This document shows, in pieces, positions 9,501 through 17,965 of a stretch of DNA of 64,000 nucleotides. The DNA lies in the NCBI GenBank assembly GCA_964035545.1, contig OZ037770.1:3453662-3517661 (forward strand), given 5' to 3'. The position numbers and the translations under genes were made by a program. Position 1 is the first letter of the stretch. Each line of letters begins with the position of its first letter. The notes under the pieces are model-generated. The model worked only from the letters and a program-made list of their open reading frames with translations, did no database searches and had not been told where the DNA came from. This DNA comes from Bugula neritina (taxonomy: Eukaryota > Bryozoa > Gymnolaemata > Cheilostomatida > Bugulidae).

Positions 9501-11695
9501 TCAAAGGCCGCCTGCTGGAGGCCCCTATCCTGGCCTATCCAGACCCTGCCCTGGAGTACATCCTCGATACTGACGCCAGTGACCAAAATGTCGGCGCTGT
9601 GCTGTCCCAGGTGCAGGAGGGCCGCGAAGTAGTCGTGGCCTACTACAGTAAGTCTCTCTCGCCCACTGAACGAAATTACTGCACTACCCGAAAGGAATTG
9701 CTGGCAGTAATCAAGTCGGTGAAGCATTTCAGACCTTATCTATACGGCAGGAAGTTCCGCTTGCGGACCGACCACGCCTCCTTGATTTGGTTATGTAAGA
9801 GAGCAGAACCGTCCAGCCAAGTCGCCCGATGGCTCGAGGTCCTGGCCGAGTTCTCTTACCGGATCGAACACCGACCCGGTAAGAAACACGGCAATGCTGA
9901 TGGACTGAGCCGGCGACCGGACGAGGGGTGTAAACAGTGCCTCAACATCGAGAAGAGGGACGGAGGTCCCCCAAAATCCGAGTTGAGAGCACTGAACCAC
10001 TCTGAAACGGAGTATGACTGGGACCAGGGTCAACTCCTACAGAAGGCCTCTACGCCCCCGGAGGCTATCCAACGCCTCCGTGCCAATCCTGTCTTGGCTG
10101 ATAACGTTAGAGAGCTACGAAGACTCCAGGAGGACCTCCCTGGAGTGGTAGCCGACGTATATCGTGCCAAAAAGGAGGGGCGACGACCCAGTGAAGAACA
10201 ACTGCGGCAGGGATGCACCGAGTTACGGTTGTACTGCCAACGTTGGGATTCCCTGCGGATCGGGCCAGATGGTCTGCTGACCATCACAGTGGCTGCTCAC
10301 AACAACCAATACGGCAGACAAAGGGTGATCTGCCCAGCCGCCATACGCCGGGGGTTAGTATGGGACACCCACAAGCAAGCCCACGCCGGGGTGAGCAGGG
10401 TTCTCTCCAAGTTACAACTCCGGTGGTACTGGCCCGGCATGGAGCGTGAGGTGCGGCGTAGAGTCAAACAATGCGAAATCTGCCAGGCCAGCAAGCATGG
10501 CCGTCTCCCTGGTGAAGCGGGACGGCGTCGGCTATATGCTGGAAGGCCATGGCAGGTGGTAGCTATCGACCTAGTCGGACCCATGCCCGTCACCCCCAGG
10601 GGAAACAGCTGGATCCTAGTATTAACCGACCACTTTACACGGTGGGCGGATGCCCTGGCTATTCCAGATGCGTCCGCCCCCACGGTGGCCAGGGTGCTGG
10701 ACCAAAATGTATTCTGCTATCTTGGACTACCTGAGCAAATACATTCGGACCAGGGGGCTCAATTCCAGTCCCAACTGTTGAGCGACCTCTGCCGCCTCTG
10801 GGGAGTGAACCAAAGCAGGACCACCCCGTACCATCCTCAGGGCAACGGGGTGGTGGAACGCAACAATCGCATGTTGGGCGATGCACTGCGCAGCCTGCTC
10901 CTCGGCCGGGGTCAGGAGGAGTGGGATACGGTACTACCGCAAGTCATGCGGGCCTACCGTAGTACACCACACACCAGTACGGGGGAAACCCCTAACCTCC
11001 TGATGCTCGGTCGAGAGACGCGAGTGCCTGACCACCTCACATACCACATCCCAGAGCAGGACTATACCATCCACGAGTATGCCAGTAAATTGATAGAGGA
11101 CCTGAGGGCCGCACACGAAATACTGCGGGCAAAGCAGTGGCAGGTACGGCGAGAGGACTCTCAGGAACCACCCCTCTATCGAACTGGGGACTGGGTGTGG
11201 ATGATCAACTACCGTAGGCGTCGAGGACAAGCGGCTAAGCTCCAGCCTAAGTTTGTGGGACCCTACGTAGTAGTTGAAGCTATGCCCAATCATACGTACA
11301 AGTTGGAGCGATCTGGACAGGTCTCTGTCCAGAACGAAGCCCGCTTGAAACCGTATTGGGCTAGCCCAGGAGCAGCAGGAGCAGCCCCCCCGTTGTTGGA
11401 GCCCAGGAGGCAGACAGTAACGCGTGGGCGGCAACGGCATGGACCAGAATACGAAGTGGTTGTGCCGCGGGGAGAGGACTTAGTGAGGCAGGAGACGCCA
11501 CTCCCACCAACGGAAGTGCGCCCACCGCCCCCAGTACCAAGTCTACCCCCACCACTTCCGGTTCCGCATCCGCGTCCGGAAGTGCAAAACCCCCCGTGGG
11601 AGGGGCTCCATCTGGAGACAACAGCAGAGAGGGGAACACCACCACCAACGGCGGGCCAGAAACACCACAGGTGGAGCAAAATAGCCCACCAGTGA
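6599..11695 (+). CDS. Gag-Pol polyprotein of gypsy element 1
   Basis: 1698 residues, one uninterrupted frame. Gag is roughly residues 1-390: a capsid-like N-terminal part, then an Arg/Pro-rich basic stretch (about 235-330); no CCHC zinc knuckle is visible. The aspartic protease has DSG near 413. Reverse transcriptase carries YLDD at 843-846. RNase H has D990 in DTDASD. Integrase has an HHCC finger (H1258, H1262, C1292, C1295), the catalytic triad D1324, D1384, E1420 (D-x35-E), and a C-terminal GPY-type module (KFVGPYVV) near 1555. The proline-rich C terminus overlaps ORF2 by 100 bp in another frame; comparison with element 3 indicates that ORF2 is the shifted continuation of Pol. There are no internal stops, so the element may be active or was until recently. 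An in-frame ATG at 6599 lies 61 bp after the LTR. Confidence 0.95.
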   Translation: MDEGVTAMEGGEQNIIIGPLGAGEEVYRNMLEVPVFTGCEDIEQFVQEFRETAAIARWPPRVTLTKLRMALTGEAKPYGWKPSINGIIATLRARFGMPVAVAKSRLRGLLRKTCTPLPDHATLVQRLARTAYSDLPETHRRHYTFEAFVQSLNSLDFHHQLQAKGVTTIEAAIQENKAYAGAERLYKTEEATPQPSREPDHPVRIAAATTKTPIETEISRLMTRLGQLVATITYNHSRKSKRTAAKPPRPMMRRWESGSQGHRHLSGPRFKRQQKPQPPRRPPELRGHTQREKRGGCRQEPVRAKRHTPRQWQTPRRTSQPGRPRDPFSLPLTNRFSPLPVMEQTSEAPQGIGEDQNTSPQGNSHRPRKPRNKRAQPRSAETEHAGGIRVQPHGGSYFLPGKVAGKAVTFLLDSGCTTNILSRRVFDTLPLKERGALAPYTGEPGTLADGSRIPFYGIIELAGRVRDQAIQETFVISPLEEDAILGMPFLKRHGCHIDFSKSAMLMGGKELTCVDKFGRPLAGGVQVVRNCTIPGRSRATVHCRVNNSQLSGLGVVEGAHSRIQLASSLNRLTDRGEILVQCVNPFSEAVQLPSGSMLGRFHSIQEGDVGPSLGAATEGPQQSPSVRGGTVPSHVKELYQAACNGCTGNVERQTMAQLLRDYSDVFSSGDHDVGLTTAVRHEIPLAAGTTPIRQPTRRLGPEKEKEVSQQVRDLLDRGLIEPAHSAWSSPVVLVRKKDGSWRFCVDYRKLNSVTIQDAYPLPRIDESLDALAGSKYFSTLDLLSGYWQVPLSPDAQEKAAFITRDGLWKWKVLPFGLTSAPATFQRLMEQVLSGLHWKTLLVYLDDVIVISPDFQTHVSRLREVFDRLRGANLKLKPSKCALLQPEVKYLGHIVGRHGVATDPEKVRAIEDWVTPQDLTGLRAFLGLVGYYRQYIPDFAGVAQPLNRLTAKGVTWQWTPVEQRAFDCLKGRLLEAPILAYPDPALEYILDTDASDQNVGAVLSQVQEGREVVVAYYSKSLSPTERNYCTTRKELLAVIKSVKHFRPYLYGRKFRLRTDHASLIWLCKRAEPSSQVARWLEVLAEFSYRIEHRPGKKHGNADGLSRRPDEGCKQCLNIEKRDGGPPKSELRALNHSETEYDWDQGQLLQKASTPPEAIQRLRANPVLADNVRELRRLQEDLPGVVADVYRAKKEGRRPSEEQLRQGCTELRLYCQRWDSLRIGPDGLLTITVAAHNNQYGRQRVICPAAIRRGLVWDTHKQAHAGVSRVLSKLQLRWYWPGMEREVRRRVKQCEICQASKHGRLPGEAGRRRLYAGRPWQVVAIDLVGPMPVTPRGNSWILVLTDHFTRWADALAIPDASAPTVARVLDQNVFCYLGLPEQIHSDQGAQFQSQLLSDLCRLWGVNQSRTTPYHPQGNGVVERNNRMLGDALRSLLLGRGQEEWDTVLPQVMRAYRSTPHTSTGETPNLLMLGRETRVPDHLTYHIPEQDYTIHEYASKLIEDLRAAHEILRAKQWQVRREDSQEPPLYRTGDWVWMINYRRRRGQAAKLQPKFVGPYVVVEAMPNHTYKLERSGQVSVQNEARLKPYWASPGAAGAAPPLLEPRRQTVTRGRQRHGPEYEVVVPRGEDLVRQETPLPPTEVRPPPPVPSLPPPLPVPHPRPEVQNPPWEGLHLETTAERGTPPPTAGQKHHRWSKIAHQ

Positions 11696-12057
11696 GTACG
11701 CCGCCCCAACCAACAGCTATAACTCCCCCTCCAGCTGATGCGTCACCTCCCCTGGAACGGGGACAGCGTACTAGACAACCCCCAGCATACCTTAAAGATT
11801 TCATATGTGACCGTGTTACAAACGGCAGTTATGAAAGTCTAGCTGGGCGCCGTACGGAAAGACTGGCAACAAAGCGTGGGAGTTGTGAACACCACGGAAA
11901 TCTCAACTTTTGCGAAGGCGGAGTAGTAAACAAAACTACTACGCCCGAGGCAAATAGTTCCAGCCGTGCGCAACAACCACGCTGCCCAGTCTTTTCGTAC
12001 GCTGACATTGTCAAGGGAAGACGCATTCAAACTCAATCCACGGACATCCAAGCTTGA
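11596..12057 (+). CDS. ORF2: frame-displaced C-terminal Pol tail
   Basis: 153 residues, in the -1 frame relative to pol and overlapping its last 100 bp. It contains LERGQRTRQPPAYLKDFICD, the Arg/Pro tail motif common at gypsy Pol C termini, and ends with SYADIVKGRR. The damaged element at the right edge has a homologue (62977-63306, minus). There the residues matching the start of ORF2 (EGGAPSG) are in frame with Pol. By eye element 1 is one base shorter than element 3 just before this point. So ORF2 either reflects a one-base deletion at the C run near 11590 or is reached by frameshifting. The ATG at 11596 is merely the first in the frame. Confidence 0.65.
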   Translation: MGGAPSGDNSREGNTTTNGGPETPQVEQNSPPVSTPPQPTAITPPPADASPPLERGQRTRQPPAYLKDFICDRVTNGSYESLAGRRTERLATKRGSCEHHGNLNFCEGGVVNKTTTPEANSSSRAQQPRCPVFSYADIVKGRRIQTQSTDIQA

Positions 12058-12122
12058 ACGCTGAGTATGATTACAAATACCGGGTTCTCAGGTAAGCTTG
12101 CTCTGAGCTAACATTTCCACTC

Positions 12123-13211
12123 ATGGAAACCAGTCTACCATCAGTCAGTTCTGATTTAATCGCCTTGATTGAATCACAACTACTGGGGACTGAGTCCTAC
12201 GTGAAAGGCGACGAGAACATAAAGATGGCCGACGATCTACTAGATCTGGAGCTTGACACTATGTCTCTCTGTCAGTCTACACGACACGACTCAGTCCCGC
12301 GAGTGCTATCTGAAAAGATGTATGACTCTCAGACTAGTAACAGTCGGTTGTCATCAGAATTATGGTGTAAAGATCATATCCGATCTAACAGTAATTCTGC
12401 TCTTTTAGATACCGCTCTCTCTCCTCTATCTGGTGACATGCCGTCACTAGAAATGGCTTGGAACGAGGAACCCGTTCCCACTACTCTTCCGGAGGCACTC
12501 CTACAACAATCATGCTGGGTTACAACAGATACGGAAACACTGATACGAGAGCACAAAGGAGATGACCAATGCACCACCTGCCGTTTATGCCAGCTTCACT
12601 TCACTACCCCACGAAGACTCCGAGTTCATATTCCCCAACATTACTTCACCACCTTTTGTCCCTGTGGTGAATATAGTTACCACAGGGACTACATCCTCCG
12701 TCACCAACGAACCATGGGATGCTATATTGGACACCTATTCGAAGTCGACGAACCCTCCTTTCCACAATTCCTTAATCTCATCCGACCGTTCATATCAGAC
12801 CCAGTTCGATATGAACGGCTGCGCCAGGAGTTCCCCGCACCCAGGACCATCACACAGGGACCCTGCCCTAAACCACCCGGATATAGGAAACCCCGCATAT
12901 CCCATTCCTCACCCCCCGCACGCACAGTGCCTCGCCCCGACTCTATACCAAGAGTCGTGTTACGACGCATCGATATACCACAGCGATGGCGTCCCTCCCC
13001 CCCTGTCTCCCCAAGGCCGTCTCGTAAGCGGCGTTGGCCATCTTCATCCCCCAATCGACACTCTGCCCCCGCCAGGAATCTAGGCGAGGCAGAAGAGCGG
13101 ATACGAGAATTAGAGAAAGAGGTGCAAAGACTGACACCGAGAATCTCCGCCGCCGCATCAGAACTCCGGGCCCTCTCTGCCTCTGTAGCCCGAATGAAAG
13201 GAAGTGCTTGA
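12123..13211 (+). CDS. ORF3: double zinc-finger, coiled-coil accessory protein
   Basis: 362 residues, separate from gag-pol. The N-terminal half is acidic and Ser/Thr-rich. A canonical C2H2 finger follows (C153-x2-C156-x12-H169-x3-H173), directly joined to a second unusual finger (C179-x1-C181-x12-H194-x5-C200, CPCGEYS...RDYILRHQ). Then comes a Pro/Arg/Ser-rich basic region (about 240-320) and a C-terminal helix with heptad-like character (about 325-358). No signal peptide or membrane segment is seen, so it is not an envelope protein. Relatives occur at 51225-52323 and 61880-62903, both on the minus strand and broken. A splice-donor-like CAGGTAAGC lies about 30 bp upstream. A nucleic-acid-binding role (nucleocapsid-like or regulatory) is inference; Gag of this element lacks its own zinc knuckle. 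Confidence 0.85.
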   Translation: METSLPSVSSDLIALIESQLLGTESYVKGDENIKMADDLLDLELDTMSLCQSTRHDSVPRVLSEKMYDSQTSNSRLSSELWCKDHIRSNSNSALLDTALSPLSGDMPSLEMAWNEEPVPTTLPEALLQQSCWVTTDTETLIREHKGDDQCTTCRLCQLHFTTPRRLRVHIPQHYFTTFCPCGEYSYHRDYILRHQRTMGCYIGHLFEVDEPSFPQFLNLIRPFISDPVRYERLRQEFPAPRTITQGPCPKPPGYRKPRISHSSPPARTVPRPDSIPRVVLRRIDIPQRWRPSPPVSPRPSRKRRWPSSSPNRHSAPARNLGEAEERIRELEKEVQRLTPRISAAASELRALSASVARMKGSA

Positions 13212-13557
13212 AGGTGATGTCCCTCCTTTCCTATCCGTGATGGTACAGCAGGTGGTGCCCCAGTACAGACCCTTCTCACGCTAGTGCTCACAGACAATTA
13301 CTCAGTGTAACAATATAGTAACCTACCAGTATACGGCTCTACCTCTACAAACTATTCCCTTATAGTGCCTCCCGCCGGTGCCATTGTACATTTACTGTTA
13401 TATTTTTTTTATGTATGTATAAGTTTCTTACTACTGTACATAGCCATGTTTTTCTTTGTGTGCCACACGCTCTCTCAGTTTTTATATATATATAGTTTTA
13501 TAACATTTTATGTTTGAATTATCTAATCTGTGTTATCAGAAAGTAGGGCTTTCTGCT
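13212..13557 (+). other. 3' untranslated region of gypsy element 1
   Basis: Non-coding stretch between ORF3 and the polypurine tract; AT-rich with short T and TA runs. No further ORF seen. Confidence 0.6.
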
Positions 13558-13568
13558 GGAGGGGGCGG
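13558..13568 (+). promoter_or_regulatory. Polypurine tract
   Basis: GGAGGGGGCGG immediately precedes the 3' LTR. The third element has GGAGGGGACGG at the same place (minus strand, beside 61559), which supports this assignment. Confidence 0.85.
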
Positions 13569-13855
13569 TGTAGTGAGGACGTAATACGCGCGTCCCCCCC
13601 CCCCCCCCCGCATTCCTTCAGCCTATCCAAGTGCGTCACGTGATAGGCCTTAGTTAGTTAGTAGTAGTTTTTGCAGTAGAGAGAGCGTGCTAACTAAGCG
13701 AAGATGTAATCTCTAATCTGTGTACGAGCTGTATCTTTTATATAATTAGTAGTAAATAAACTTGGAAGCTTTTACCTAAATACTTTATTGGTGTAGATAA
13801 ATAGACATAATTACAAGCTAGGAACCCACGCATAGTAGTTACACCAATTACTACA
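13569..13855 (+). repeat. 3' LTR of gypsy element 1
   Basis: 287 bp; by eye identical to the 5' LTR except for one C fewer in the C run. It is followed by the target duplication CTAA. Confidence 0.95.
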
Positions 13856-15620
13856 CTAAGACCGTATTACTATTAGTATTAGTATTACTAAAACTAATAG
13901 TTATACTAATATTAGTTTAGTCTTAGTTATATCTAAATTACTAGTATTACAATTAGTATGAGTATCACTATCACTGTGAATATGACGTCTGCCTCTGGCT
14001 CTGGTACTGATATGACCGATCCCTGAGACTCAGACTGCTAGGCCAACTCGTGCCTCAATTAAAGAATTTTAGTTTTGACAGCTTAGAACTGGGTTCACAC
14101 CAACATTTATATACTGTTAATTATTCACGAGGCAGTGAGATATTTCTATTAATATTAAAATTGTAAACAACTTTGTCTTTCAATGGAAGAACGTGAGGGA
14201 GACTCAAAATGGGATTTCCAACAATGTGATCATTTTTCCGCATTGACCTCCTAGCACACTATATTTCGTTATTGGCGACTCTGCAAAGTAATGAAACTTG
14301 CTTGAAACAGCACTGGTTTGATAGTCACGAAGTGCACTGGTTAAAAGTCTCAACCCTGAATCAGAACTTTACACGATATGCATGCAGTCACCCCAACCTA
14401 GTGCTGCTTCTAGTCACTTTCACCTTATACTTTACTGAAAAGTCATCATGATGCTTCCATTTTTCATTTTTATTCTACAGTGCTATGAATAGGAATACTA
14501 ATACAAGTCTATCACAGTATCAGTGCACATGATAAACTTCTGCAAAATGACCTTGCAGTGGCTTTACTAGAATAATATAATTATATAAGTGTATGCCATG
14601 ATAGCGACCATTCTTTCACTTTAGGCTTAGGCGAAAGTGTTTAGGCAATAACTAATAGTAATAGTAATTAGTAAATAAGTAATACTAATACTGATAGTAA
14701 TACTAATACTAATACTAATACTAATACTAATAGTAATACTAATACTAATAGTAAATGTAATACTAATAGTGTTACTATTACTATAAGTATAACTGTTTAA
14801 GTAATAGTATAAGTATTACTATTAGTATTACTATTAGTATTATTATTACTATTACTATTAGTATTACATTTAGTTTTACTATAACAGTATAAGTATAAGT
14901 ATTAGTATAATTAATAAATTATAAGATTTAGATTTAGTATCACTATAAGTATAAGGTAATTTATCTTGAATCTTATCTGATGCTCACTATCACTATGATA
15001 CTGATACTGATAGTGATAGTGATACTCATACTGATAAAGATTAAATTTAAGTTTAAAATCAATTTAAATTAAATCATTAAATTTAATAGATAATCATAAT
15101 ACTAATAGTAAATATCAATATGATTAACATGATGATTTATTTTTAATTATAATACTAAGTATAACAATTGGGCATACGTTTGCATGCTAAAAATAAATTG
15201 TTGGGGTTAAATAAGTCACTGACTTTCTCCCTTGGCCCCCTCGTTCATGTCAAGAACTGAAGAAGAGTGGGATACAGCTAAACACAAGTACTACTAGTAG
15301 TAATACTACTATTAGTAGCGAGAACTAGGAGCACTAGTTAGTGTTACTATTAGTAGACACAATACTACTACTAGCTCTACCACTAGTAGTAGTAACTAAG
15401 TCACTAACTAGTAGCCTACAGCTAGCTGTAACTTGATAATAATATATAATGATAATACTAAATCTGATACTCGCTAATATTTATAATATTTGTTAATCAT
15501 AATGATAATGTCATCAGATTCAATTATAGTTTATCGCTGACACTGTATTGATATTATAACTATTACTATTAGTAAGTCAAAGTTTAACAGTTGTAATAGT
15601 AATAATAACATAGTGTCAGT
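13856..15620. repeat. Degenerate ACT/AGT-rich triplet array
   Basis: Long runs built from ACT, AGT, TAT and TAC triplets in shifting order (densest 14640-14900 and 15280-15420), with many self-complementary pieces such as TACTAGTA. It continues the array at 5440-6249, which the gypsy element interrupts. No coding content. Confidence 0.7.
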
Positions 15621-17500
15621 GTTAAACCATAATTCATAACCCTAACAAATGTGAATGAATTATAAGCATAAATTCTGTGCTAAAGTTATGCTTTTATTTT
15701 TTAGCAATGCTAGTTCTGCTATGTCTAGTACGTCTCTTGCCACTACTATTAGTCAACCATGCATGCTTATTTAGGAGGGACCGCAATTAGGTTGTAGTTT
15801 AGTGTTTCTATTTTTGTTATTGTCTCGGTGGTATGTTGTTAGATTAACATTTGTATTTTTGTTTAGCCATCAAGTAATTGTCCATTTTAGTATTTCATAT
15901 TGTAGTCTTCTGATGGTTAACTGATGCAAGTTACTTAAATTAGTAGGCTATCTAAACCACATAGTGTGTGGTATTGCATACGTTGGTTAATTGTGACCAT
16001 ATTTCAAGCTTAAAGGAATCACACTATAGTTCTATGTTTATGCACCGCTGTGTAAGTCACCAGTACATCGAATCATCCACGTTTAGTAGTAATAGCATGC
16101 ATGTGACTAAGTTCTAAGACCAACTAGTAATATCGCATGACTGTTGTTGTAATAGTATATACGTTAAATAAAAAGTATAAATTATTTTGAACAGTGTGCT
16201 AAGTATTATTATGCGAAATATCGCAACAATTTGGCAGTTAGTTCATTTCTTGGTAGAATAACCTGGTGTTTTTGAAGTTCTTACACATAATCATAGTTTT
16301 GACATGTTTTGAATAAGCTATGCTATCCAGTTTAAATAGAAGCATTACGACTGAATAAAATTCTGTTGTACTGTGCATGAGCTGTTGCAATATGATACAA
16401 AACATATCATAATGGTTATGGTCGCAGGGAGATTGCGCATATTAAATACCTCATCACAGGGTTCTAAGTTTGATAAAATGTTAAGTATGACATTGATTAC
16501 ATCTTAATGAAATATTTGTGGTTATCTCATCCCTCCTACAAATTTGGTAGTAAGGGCGTGCTTTCCAGTAGCCAAATAGCCAAGTAGTCAAGCACTTCAA
16601 ACCTTTAGTTCTAGTGGTACCTGCTGAGGTGACAGGCATCTTTTCTGCTGACGATTTTGTCCGACCCCCAGACTTCCTTCTATTTAGACATGTAAGTCTG
16701 GAGGTTGGACTATAAATCCACCTGTTTTTACCATGGACTTACTTTGCTAATAATGCTAGAGCAAATATAGAATTTTTTTGGTAGTTCGTTGGCTTTCTAT
16801 GACTTCCCCATAGTTTAGACAGAGTTATGGCTGGTGTGTTTCACTAACCAGCCAAGTAGTTGTTGGTGTATCTTAAAAAATTCAAAATCTACACCAGTTA
16901 CAAGTCTCGGCAATTAAATTCAATCTGATCTTGCATTGAGCATAAATAAGTTTTTACCTCTCATTTGCTCTTTATAGAAAATTTCTGTATACACACAGGC
17001 TAATGACTTTTTACCAAAGTCTAACAATTTTCTCATTTTTACACAGTGGTTTTTACTAGAATAGTCTATCAATTATATTGATGAGGCATGGGAAAAAGTT
17101 GGGTTTTGTTGGTCTGGTGTTATTTTAACTTAACATCACGTTAGAGAAAAACCTAGAAAGCTGACTTTCTGTTCTTCCGTAAAGAAGGTTTTACTTTGTT
17201 AGAAAGGCTAGTTTTTTATATGAGTTTTCGTAAATGCAGCTGACATAGTAACCAGAAACCCAGCCTTTACTGCAGTAAGGAAGATGGCTACAGTTACTAC
17301 ACGTTGCCCAAATGTGACAAAAAGATATTTGCCAAGAGACTGAAAAATTGGTATAGGTCTAATTTTTTAGTAATTTTTTTCTTGATATTTTCATAGTTAC
17401 TTATAGAGCTATGAATTTCATATATTGGGATAATATATGATAATGAGTATAGGTAGTTTTATTGATTTAGTATGTACTTTATTTCCCATTTGATAATAGA
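15621..17500. other. Intergenic, no recognised feature
   Basis: AT-rich sequence upstream of CHAC2 copy B. I see no exon, RNA gene or element here. Confidence 0.4.
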
Positions 17501-17504
17501 CAAG

Positions 17505-17640
17505 GGCCATTGGTGATGTTAGAAAGAGCATTCAGTCATAATTTCTCCTGTGCCTCATCTGAATAAGTCCTTTGCTCATTTCAGCAAAAACCTTTTATAT
17601 TCGGAGTTTCTCACAGGAATAGCGACTATAAACTTGCATG
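17505..17640 (+). repeat. SINE body fragment
   Basis: Shares a long stretch (GGTGATGTTAGAAAGAGCAT... GAGTTTCTCACAGG) with the reverse complement of 19600-19740 in intron 3 of the neighbouring gene. The segment TTTCTCACAGG and flanks also recur, reversed, in the repeats at 39284 and 52980. Confidence 0.6.
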
Positions 17641-17965
17641 ATTTTTTTTTTAATTTGTTAGATATATAATGTTGAGTTATAAAGTATGGTAAACTGTAAA
17701 AGGCTTGTAATTGTACCTCTAAGCATAGGACCATATAGATTTTATCGCAAAAACTTTGCTGCATTGTGTAAAATTCTTGCTTTGAAAAGCTTCTGCGACA
17801 GTAGCCTAATCGAATTGATTGATCACTACTTAGCTAGGCAGATTGTCACAGTTCTGTTTTACATTATATTTTAATCAGCATCTATACATAAAAAGCATGT
17901 AACACATTTTAAAGCAATAAATTTATTTTTTTCTATAAAAGTGTTATCGTCTCAGGTGAAGCAAC

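Larger units (their letters stand above)
6250..13855 (+). mobile_element. Complete Ty3/gypsy LTR retrotransposon (element 1)
   Basis: Structure: LTRs 6250-6537 and 13569-13855, tRNA-Leu-type primer-binding site, gag-pol, displaced Pol tail (ORF2), zinc-finger ORF3, polypurine tract. A 4-bp target duplication CTAA flanks it (6246-6249 and 13856-13859). By eye the two LTRs differ only in the length of a C run (17 versus 16), so insertion is recent. The domain order protease, RT, RNase H, integrase is the Ty3/gypsy order. It is clearly richer in GC than the AT-rich host DNA. It sits inside a degenerate triplet-repeat array between two CHAC2 paralogues. Confidence 0.95.

Noticed and set aside
11290-11804. 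Long minus-strand ORFs over the Pol tail (139 and 147 codons)
   Set aside because: Shadow frames of GC-rich, proline-rich Pol sequence.
12123-13211. Envelope gene of a retrovirus
   Set aside because: No signal peptide, transmembrane helix or furin-like site; zinc fingers and coiled coil point elsewhere.
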